From positions 1 through 11,394 of the forward strand of contig VXZL01000517.1 in NCBI GenBank assembly GCA_009845505.1: 11,394 nucleotides of DNA. Direction: 5' to 3'. Numbering within the stretch: position 1 is the first letter of the stretch; every line of letters begins with the position of its first letter. The DNA is from Candidatus Poribacteria bacterium. GTDB lineage: Bacteria > Poribacteria > WGA-4E > WGA-3G. The notes under the pieces are model-generated. The model was not told where the DNA came from and searched no databases. It worked only from the letters and a program-made list of their open reading frames with translations. Of this stretch, positions 6,823-11,394 are shown one piece after another. The translations under genes and the position numbers were made by a program.

Positions 6823-6934
6823 AGGACTTACGCACTTCATTGGTAGGTGCGGTTTCTAACCGCACCGATCCTATGAAAGTAAGTGTCTTTGCTGTCTGAA
6901 GATAGATGTTTCAACGCAATTTTGCGTAAGTCCT
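6823..6934. repeat. Inverted-repeat-bounded element 1 (MITE-like, 112 bp)
   Basis: The element begins AGGACTTACGCA (6823-6834) and ends with its exact reverse complement TGCGTAAGTCCT (6923-6934). Inside lies a perfect nine-pair hairpin, GGTGCGGTT-tct-AACCGCACC (6846-6866). It carries no coding frame. It starts eight bases after the sulfatase stop codon, so it could also act as a 3'-end structure. The ends recur in elements 2 and 3, which supports a dispersed repeat family. Confidence 0.8.
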
Positions 6935-6992
6935 GGTCGTTTTGTTAAGGTAGAAACGAGCAGTAGGAAATCTTGCCAGCAGACGCGAAAAA

Positions 6993-7016
6993 GGGCGAGG
7001 CACGTGGACCTCACCC
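6993..7016. other. Hairpin between repeat elements 1 and 2
   Basis: GGGCGAGG and CCTCACCC form seven of eight pairs around an eight-base loop. No T-run follows on the plus strand. On the minus strand, transcription past ppiD would read a hairpin followed by TTTTTCGCG, so it could be a weak minus-strand terminator or another small interspersed repeat. The rest of 6935-7040 holds nothing I recognise. Confidence 0.35.
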
Positions 7017-7040
7017 AATCACATCGTATCTAACAGCGGT

Positions 7041-7162
7041 AGGACTTACGCAGGATGTTCTTTTGTAGCACAAACTTTCCAGTTTGTGTCCGCAAACAGT
7101 CTGTATTTCTTCGAGGATCCCTATCTCACAGAGCATGCTACGGCTAAAATTGCGTAAGTCCT
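7041..7162. repeat. Inverted-repeat-bounded element 2 (MITE-like, 122 bp)
   Basis: The same 12-bp ends as element 1: AGGACTTACGCA at 7041-7052 and TGCGTAAGTCCT at 7151-7162. The internal sequence differs. It has an eight-pair hairpin CACAAACT-ttcc-AGTTTGTG (7069-7088) in roughly the place where element 1 has its GC-rich hairpin. It ends 14 bases past the stop of the convergent ppiD-like gene. Confidence 0.8.
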
Positions 7163-7176
7163 GAGCAGATTAAAAA

Positions 7177-9135
7177 TTAACGGTAATCTGGATGAATCCA
7201 GAGTTCACTACTCTTTTTGCGTGCAGCAAACCAATTCAAATATGTCTCCCGTTTTTTCGCTTGGATGATTGTCTGAAGGTGTCGCGTCTTTTCAGCCGGA
7301 TCCATTTGGAACGCTTCGACATCCGGTTCCTGTCGCTCAACAAGCTGAACGATGTACACGGAAGAGTTACCTTTGAAGGGACCCCCAATTTCATCCATCT
7401 TCATCTGAAATGCGGCAAACATCACTTCATCAGAATTCCCCATACCCGAAATATAGTTGCCACTGGCACTCAGTGAGAATAGGTTGCTTTCTTGTACTGA
7501 GAGCCGATCAACTGTCAAACCTTCGGGGGCGTTATACTTTTTAAGCAACGCCTCAAGGGATTCGGTGTTATCGCGCTGATTAAACAGACTTTGTGCGTCC
7601 GTCAAGGCACTCGTTTTCGCTTTTTCCGCTTTTAGTGCCTCAACCACTTCTATTTTTACGTCAGCAAACGGCGGGATAGCAGCAGGCTTCTTCTCCAAAA
7701 CGGTTGCGACAAAATAGGCTTCCACTTCACCCGTCCGCTTCTTTGCCTCAAGTACCTTTATGACATTCACTTCTATATCAAAAATTTCTTGGATTAATTC
7801 CTCATAGCCCCATCTCGCGCCAATTCGAGGAATCGTCGTCGCATCACGACTGAAGAGTCCGGTTTCTAAAACAGCAAGTGGGAGTTCTTTAAAGTTCTCA
7901 TGTGCGAGTGCAGCGTCATAGTCCTGAATTTCGACTTCATACAACAAATCATTAGCGACCTGTCTCGCCTCATCAACCCCACTAACCTGAACCAACTTCT
8001 GTTGGATTTCATATTGGACCTGCGCAAAAGGTTGGGCCTCTGGTGCCTTCTTCTCCTCCAATTTGATGATATGATACCCGAATTGCGTCTCAACCAGACC
8101 ACTGACTTCTCCGACCTCCAGTGTGTCAAACGCAGTCTCTTCAAAGGGTTTTACCATGTCGCCACGGGCAAAATAGTCGCCAGCAGGGAGATTTGGATTC
8201 GACCCTCTTAATGCGCCACCTTGTACTGCGGAGGGACCCTCCGAATGTGTTTTTGCAAGTTCAGCAAAATCGGCACCTGCTGCGAGTTCGGCATTAATGG
8301 TTTTCAGTAATTCCGCTGCAGCAACTTTGACCTCTGCTTTCTGTTCGTCAGTTGCACCGTCAGGAAACTTCTTTAAGATATGGCGTGCTTTGACCGCTTC
8401 TGGTGTCGTAAACGCAGACTTATTTGCCTCGTAATAATCTTTTACCTCTGCATCTGTAACAAAAAGGATGGGTTCCACTCTGATAAACTTGACGTTCACC
8501 TGTTCTTGGGACTTATAGTCATCCTTATTCTCCTCATAATAGGCCTCTGCTGCCGCGTCATCCACCTCAACCATTGCGGTGTAATCACTATGCTTAAATT
8601 CGATAAATTTAACTTTCGCCTTATCGGATTCAAGTCGATATGCCTGTTCTGCTTCAGTATCGGTTATTAATTCTAAGGTTTGAATACTGTCTCGAAGGGC
8701 GGTGGAACTGAGCTGCAGCCGAATATTTTCTGTATAGAGGTCTGCTGCACCGAATTGTTCATAAAGATTATACTGCTGGACCCGGTCCGCGTCGCTGCGG
8801 ATGTAACGTCTTATGTCCGCGTCAGCAATATTGACACTTCCAAGAATCGTCTGCTGCACCCAACGATCGATGACCGCCTGTTGTGTCTGTTCCCGGTCAG
8901 GTGTACCGACACTCCGACTTTGTTGCCTTTGCGACTCCATAGCATTCGCAACAGCGTTTTCAAATTCACCCCGTTTGACTTCGGCACCATCAATCCTCAG
9001 AACGACTTCTCCCTCCGGTCCCTCGCCGCCACCGCGCGTGTTGCTATAGAGGAACACTGTTCCTATCAAAAACACGATAGCAATGACCCACATAAAGAGC
9101 TGTGCAATAAATTTCTCGCGTAAAAAGATAATCAT
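7177..9135 (-). CDS. PpiD/SurA-like membrane-anchored peptidyl-prolyl isomerase
   Basis: The 652-residue product has the architecture of periplasmic foldase PpiD. It has a short cytoplasmic N-terminus and one transmembrane anchor (about 10-30). A SurA_N-like helical region follows (about 45-230). Then comes one PpiC rotamase domain (about 245-362: VKARHILKKFPDG, ADFAELAKTHSEGPSAVQGGALRG, MVKPFEETAFDTLEVGEVSGLVETQFGYHIIKL). A long C-terminal chaperone-like part ends the protein. Such proteins assist folding of proteins leaving SecYEG or bound for the outer membrane. In some PpiD proteins the PpiC domain is catalytically weak; activity here is unknown. GGAG lies about 14 bases before the ATG at 9135, rather far. 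A consensus promoter lies just upstream at 9204-9232. The gene converges on the sulfatase. Confidence 0.85.
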   Translation of the reverse strand: MIIFLREKFIAQLFMWVIAIVFLIGTVFLYSNTRGGGEGPEGEVVLRIDGAEVKRGEFENAVANAMESQRQQSRSVGTPDREQTQQAVIDRWVQQTILGSVNIADADIRRYIRSDADRVQQYNLYEQFGAADLYTENIRLQLSSTALRDSIQTLELITDTEAEQAYRLESDKAKVKFIEFKHSDYTAMVEVDDAAAEAYYEENKDDYKSQEQVNVKFIRVEPILFVTDAEVKDYYEANKSAFTTPEAVKARHILKKFPDGATDEQKAEVKVAAAELLKTINAELAAGADFAELAKTHSEGPSAVQGGALRGSNPNLPAGDYFARGDMVKPFEETAFDTLEVGEVSGLVETQFGYHIIKLEEKKAPEAQPFAQVQYEIQQKLVQVSGVDEARQVANDLLYEVEIQDYDAALAHENFKELPLAVLETGLFSRDATTIPRIGARWGYEELIQEIFDIEVNVIKVLEAKKRTGEVEAYFVATVLEKKPAAIPPFADVKIEVVEALKAEKAKTSALTDAQSLFNQRDNTESLEALLKKYNAPEGLTVDRLSVQESNLFSLSASGNYISGMGNSDEVMFAAFQMKMDEIGGPFKGNSSVYIVQLVERQEPDVEAFQMDPAEKTRHLQTIIQAKKRETYLNWFAARKKSSELWIHPDYR

Positions 9136-9203
9136 GTGTTATTAAGGTCTCTCCTCTTTGGTTTTTATCCAACGGACTCTCATGCATGAAGCGCGTTAAT
9201 AAT

Positions 9204-9232
9204 ATTATACATACAAACAGATTGAATGTCAA
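9204..9232 (-). promoter_or_regulatory. Consensus promoter of the ppiD-like gene
   Basis: The minus strand reads TTGACA, a 17-nt spacer, then TATAAT, again a perfect consensus. The -35 box overlaps the TGA stop of the sigma remnant. Transcription would start near 9197, giving a leader of about 60 nt. This makes the ppiD-like gene independent of whatever lies upstream. Confidence 0.85.
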
Positions 9233-9594
9233 ATCGTATTACGGACTATTTCAACGTCCTGATTTTTCACGTAAGGCGCAAGCAGGTCTTGGAGTTGAAG
9301 GCGGGCGTTATGGAGAGGCGTTTTTACGGTGCCTTCGCTGCGTCCGGTGCATGCGGCGATGTCTTTGATAGGGAGTCCTTCAATGTAGTATAAGAAGAAC
9401 ACACGTTTACGGGAGGGTGTGAGTGTTTCAATCGCTTCTCGCAGGTGTTGCCGGAGTTCCTGCTGTTGAAGCAGTTCACACGGATCAGGGTGGAACATTG
9501 CGATGCAGCGTTGGTCAATGGTCTGGAGGGAATCAATGTGAAACAACGCTTTCTGTTTGCGATGGTAATCTATACAAACATTTTTAGCAATTAG
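9229..9594 (-). pseudogene. ECF-type RNA polymerase sigma factor, 5'-truncated remnant
   Basis: About 121 residues remain open in one frame. The first, IAKNVCIDYHRKQKALFHID, look like the end of ECF region 2 plus the linker. They lead into a complete region 4 helix-turn-helix: AIETLTPSRKRVFFLYYIEGLP, then IKDIAACTGRSEGTVKT and LHNARLQLQDLLAPY. The promoter -10-binding part of region 2 and any ATG start are missing. The frame is lost exactly where inverted-repeat copy 3 begins (9593), with an in-frame TAA inside that repeat (9598-9600). A TTG at 9546 could in principle start a 105-residue protein with region 4 only, but no Shine-Dalgarno supports it. I read it as a gene remnant. Confidence 0.72.
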
Positions 9595-9640
9595 GACTTA
9601 CGCAATTCCCTGGTAAGTGCGGTTTCCTAACCGCACCGAA
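9593..9640. repeat. Repeat copy 3, one-ended (AGGACTTACGCA plus hairpin)
   Basis: AGGACTTACGCA (9593-9604) is followed after 12 bases by GTGCGGTT-tcct-AACCGCAC (9617-9636), nearly the hairpin of element 1. I find no matching right end (TGCGTAAGTCCT) before 9811, so this copy looks truncated. It directly abuts the broken 5' end of the sigma remnant. Confidence 0.72.
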
Positions 9641-9661
9641 TCACGCAATAAATAGCGGAAT

Positions 9662-9808
9662 TCAGTCATTATGTTCTTGCTGGATATTTTCCTTGTCTTG
9701 ACGTTGGAAATATACAGTTTTTGATGTAGAATCGTGAATTAGATAAGTACAAAAGGCGATCCCTCCGATCAGTGTAAAAAAACCGCAAATATACAAAAGG
9801 ATTTTCAT
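9662..9808 (-). CDS. Small single-pass membrane protein, 48 residues
   Basis: This frame encodes MKILLYICGFFTLIGGIAFC (residues 1-20), continuing as a membrane helix to about 24, then a polar tail rich in Q, E, D and K (ending NIQQEHND). The ATG at 9808 lies three bases after the TAA of the upstream membrane-protein gene, and GGAG sits eight bases before it, inside the end of that gene. This spacing strongly suggests translational coupling. The family is not recognised. One helix plus a short soluble tail would fit a small partner of the preceding membrane protein, which is inference. It could be a chance frame, but the ribosome-binding site and hydrophobic profile argue against that. Confidence 0.68.
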   Translation of the reverse strand: MKILLYICGFFTLIGGIAFCTYLIHDSTSKTVYFQRQDKENIQQEHND

Positions 9809-9811
9809 GAG

Positions 9812-10570
9812 TTACTCTCCGATAATATCCTGAGTTTTCAAAGTAATTTCAGTCCCTTGTTCAAGTGCCAATTGCTTGATCTCCATGAGGAATTCAAGAT
9901 AGAATTCAAGATTCTCAAGGGCTTCGGGTGGACTTATCTTGGAGGCAAGCCTCAGTGTTGCCTCGGCAGAATCAATAGCAGTGTCAATCGTATGGGTGCC
10001 TTCATTGCTCCGCCTGATACTTTCAACAATGATGTCAACATCGGGGTCATCCCCATATTGTTCGCGAAAAGCCTCATCAAGCCGTTGGTAAGCGTACTCG
10101 GGATCGGTTTTGAGAGCAGCGTTGTAAGCATCAAATCCGGCTTTGACAAAATCCTGATCATAAGGCACATCTTGGTCGACATCGGTAAAATCTCCTGATA
10201 CGACTGCGTCTGATACCGTTTCTTCAAGGAACTCTTCAAAAAATGTGTTTAGATCAGCTGGGTTGGTAGGATCTTCTGCTGCGACATCGACATCCACCTC
10301 TTGTTCTGTTGCATCACTTTCTGAGATTTCTAATTCCGGTCCGGGTCCTGGATTCTCTGTTGCGGCGATTTCTATAGTTTCGGTTGCTTCCTGCAGGTGC
10401 GTTGCTTGTTGTACCGAGGCAGGCTCATAGAGCCCTGTCTGTGAAGAGTCTTTTGATAACGATGCCTCAAAACGTTTCGTATCCCACTGTGTGTAGAACC
10501 AAAATCCAGCACAAATAAGAATTGTCAGAAGCAAGGCACCAGCAAGCGAGGTAAGATTCATAGATTTCAT
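9812..10570 (-). CDS. Single-pass membrane protein with acidic linker, unrecognised family
   Basis: The ATG at 10570 (MKSMNLTSL, 252 residues) is chosen because GGAGG lies ten bases upstream. The longer frame from 10600 lacks such a site and would put charged residues before the membrane helix. Residues about 6-27 form one uncleaved-looking signal anchor. Residues about 60-105 are an acidic, P/E/D-rich linker. A helical domain follows from about 110, including TDPEYAYQRLDEAFREQYG (about 154-172) that resembles a TPR-like unit and the repeats of the upstream gene. The end (LKTQDIIGE) is polar. It sits 42 nt downstream of the repeat-protein gene and 3 nt before the 48-residue gene, so the three likely form an operon. 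Function unknown. Confidence 0.82.
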   Translation of the reverse strand: MKSMNLTSLAGALLLTILICAGFWFYTQWDTKRFEASLSKDSSQTGLYEPASVQQATHLQEATETIEIAATENPGPGPELEISESDATEQEVDVDVAAEDPTNPADLNTFFEEFLEETVSDAVVSGDFTDVDQDVPYDQDFVKAGFDAYNAALKTDPEYAYQRLDEAFREQYGDDPDVDIIVESIRRSNEGTHTIDTAIDSAEATLRLASKISPPEALENLEFYLEFLMEIKQLALEQGTEITLKTQDIIGE

Positions 10571-10612
10571 CTGTTCTGTCCCTCCATGGCAATCCATCAA
10601 AGCCAGATAGAT

Positions 10613-11394
10613 TTACTTATCGGTTTTTCTACGGAACGGGGCCATTTGTGTTCCAAGAATTCCTTGTTTTTCATACAGTTTCCTAACAGCTTCAAGTTGT
10701 TTTAAGGCATTCTCAAATTGTTTGATCTGCTTGGCATATTTTTCTGCGTCATTGTCTATAAATATTTGCTTTTGTAATTCAAAAAATCGTATATGCTCTG
10801 GAATAGTGCCCTTCTGTTTTTGAGTGAGGCGAAAAAAGAGTTCCCTCCACTCCTCGGTAAGGGGGTGTCCGTGAAACGCAAGTGAGGCAAATGCGTCGAG
10901 CTCAGCACGCGCGGCTTCAAGGTTTGTAGGGAGTAATTCATGAAAAGCCTCATAATGTTCATAAGCAATTTCGGCGTTCCGCTTTTCTTCTGCTGATTCC
11001 ATCTCTGCAGCAGAGATATGTTTCTGCTTTGTAGATGACGTTTTTTCAAGAAGTTCATCGTACTCCCTTTGGACGAGTCCTTCAAGATTTTTAAGAGCCT
11101 TTTGATGGGTTTGTATCTGCTTCGTGTACTTTTCAGAATCAATGTCAATTAGCATCCGGATTTCAAGCTCATGAACACGGACGAAATCTGAGACAGAGTG
11201 TTCTTCCGAACTGTTAATTCGGAAATAGAGTGGGATCCACTCTTCAGCAAGAGGATGATCTTTGTACAGTTCCTTGGCAATGGTTTGAAGTTCTACGCGT
11301 GCCGAATTCGGGTCAGTTTCGATAAGTTCCTGAAACGTTTTAAAACGCCCCCCCCAAGGTGAGTCTTCGCTATGTGAATGTATAGAAAGAATTC
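10613..11394 (-). CDS. Repeat-containing, helix-rich protein of unknown function (5' end outside window)
   Basis: The frame is open from the right edge, so the ATG at 11155 is probably internal and about 259 C-terminal residues are visible. Two homologous units of about 97 residues occur. Unit 1 spans 11344-11054 (FQELIETDPNSARVEL ... HPLAEEWIPLYFR ... DIDSEKYTKQI). Unit 2 spans 10954-10664 (FHELLPTNLEAARAEL ... HPLTEEWRELFFR ... DNDAEKYAKQI). They are separated by a charged linker of about 33 residues. Both units end in a predicted coiled-coil-like helix. No membrane segment or signal peptide is visible in this part. The protein ends MAPFRRKTDK. I do not recognise the family. A C8 run at 11347-11354 lies in the frame near the edge. 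Confidence 0.8.
   Translation of the reverse strand, partial: ILSIHSHSEDSPWGGRFKTFQELIETDPNSARVELQTIAKELYKDHPLAEEWIPLYFRINSSEEHSVSDFVRVHELEIRMLIDIDSEKYTKQIQTHQKALKNLEGLVQREYDELLEKTSSTKQKHISAAEMESAEEKRNAEIAYEHYEAFHELLPTNLEAARAELDAFASLAFHGHPLTEEWRELFFRLTQKQKGTIPEHIRFFELQKQIFIDNDAEKYAKQIKQFENALKQLEAVRKLYEKQGILGTQMAPFRRKTDK
10664..10954 (-). repeat. Protein-level tandem repeat, unit 2
   Basis: This encodes the second ~97-residue unit of the repeat protein. Aligned by eye with unit 1, it shares AR.EL, HPL.EEW, FR and EKY.KQI at matching positions, with no gap needed over most of the length. Confidence 0.75.
11054..11344 (-). repeat. Protein-level tandem repeat, unit 1
   Basis: This encodes the first visible ~97-residue unit. 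Any further units would lie to the right of the window. Confidence 0.75.

Noticed and set aside
6823..7162. A CRISPR array from repeated 12-mers
   Set aside because: The copies are inverted pairs with unequal spacing and internal hairpins, not evenly spaced direct repeats, and no cas gene is present.
10571..10600. ATG 10600 as start of the membrane protein
   Set aside because: There is no ribosome-binding site before it, whereas GGAGG lies ten bases before ATG 10570. The ten extra residues would only extend the segment before the anchor.
11153..11155. ATG 11155 as the start of the repeat protein
   Set aside because: The same frame is open to the window edge and encodes the first half of repeat unit 1 upstream of this codon.

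Overview
The window looks like chromosomal DNA from an uncultivated, probably Gram-negative bacterium. It carries a classical ribosomal-protein/NusG/SecE locus, a menaquinone (futalosine pathway) gene, a type I sulfatase and a large membrane-anchored PpiC-type foldase. Sulfatase content plus dispersed AGGACTTACGCA repeats remind me of Candidatus Poribacteria, but this is only an impression: no rRNA gene is present, and marker-based placement would be needed.

Left part (1-3646, all minus strand). One long stable-RNA/translation operon reads right to left: a consensus promoter (TTGACA-17-TATAAT), tRNA-Thr(UGU), tRNA-Tyr(GUA), tRNA-Gly(UCC), tRNA-Thr(GGU), rpmG, tRNA-Trp(CCA), secE, nusG, rplK, rplA, an L10-type autoregulatory leader with a downstream terminator-like hairpin, and the 5' part of rplJ, which runs off the left edge. 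tuf, which many bacteria have between the tRNA cluster and rpmG/secE, is absent. Several proteins are atypical. SecE has its core at the N-terminus plus about 95 extra residues with further membrane helices. L11 has a rewritten loop where the family normally reads GPALGQ.G.N.

Middle (3700-6815). rpoZ (minus) and mqnC (plus) diverge from back-to-back promoters. A sulfatase lacking an evident signal peptide follows mqnC on the plus strand.

Right part (6816-11394). The convergent gap between the sulfatase and the ppiD-like gene holds two short elements (112 and 122 bp) bounded by identical 12-bp inverted repeats, each with an internal hairpin. A third, one-ended copy lies at 9593. It abuts a 5'-truncated ECF sigma-factor remnant that has lost most of region 2. 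Upstream of it on the minus strand is a compact, unrecognised gene set: a partial protein with two ~97-residue tandem repeats, a single-pass membrane protein with an acidic linker, and a 48-residue membrane peptide whose Shine-Dalgarno overlaps the preceding stop region. The ppiD-like gene has its own perfect promoter, whose -35 box overlaps the sigma remnant's stop codon.

I see no CRISPR array, rRNA, transposase or phage gene. The most unusual content is the inverted-repeat family with its sigma-gene truncation, and the repeat-protein/membrane-protein operon at the right edge.
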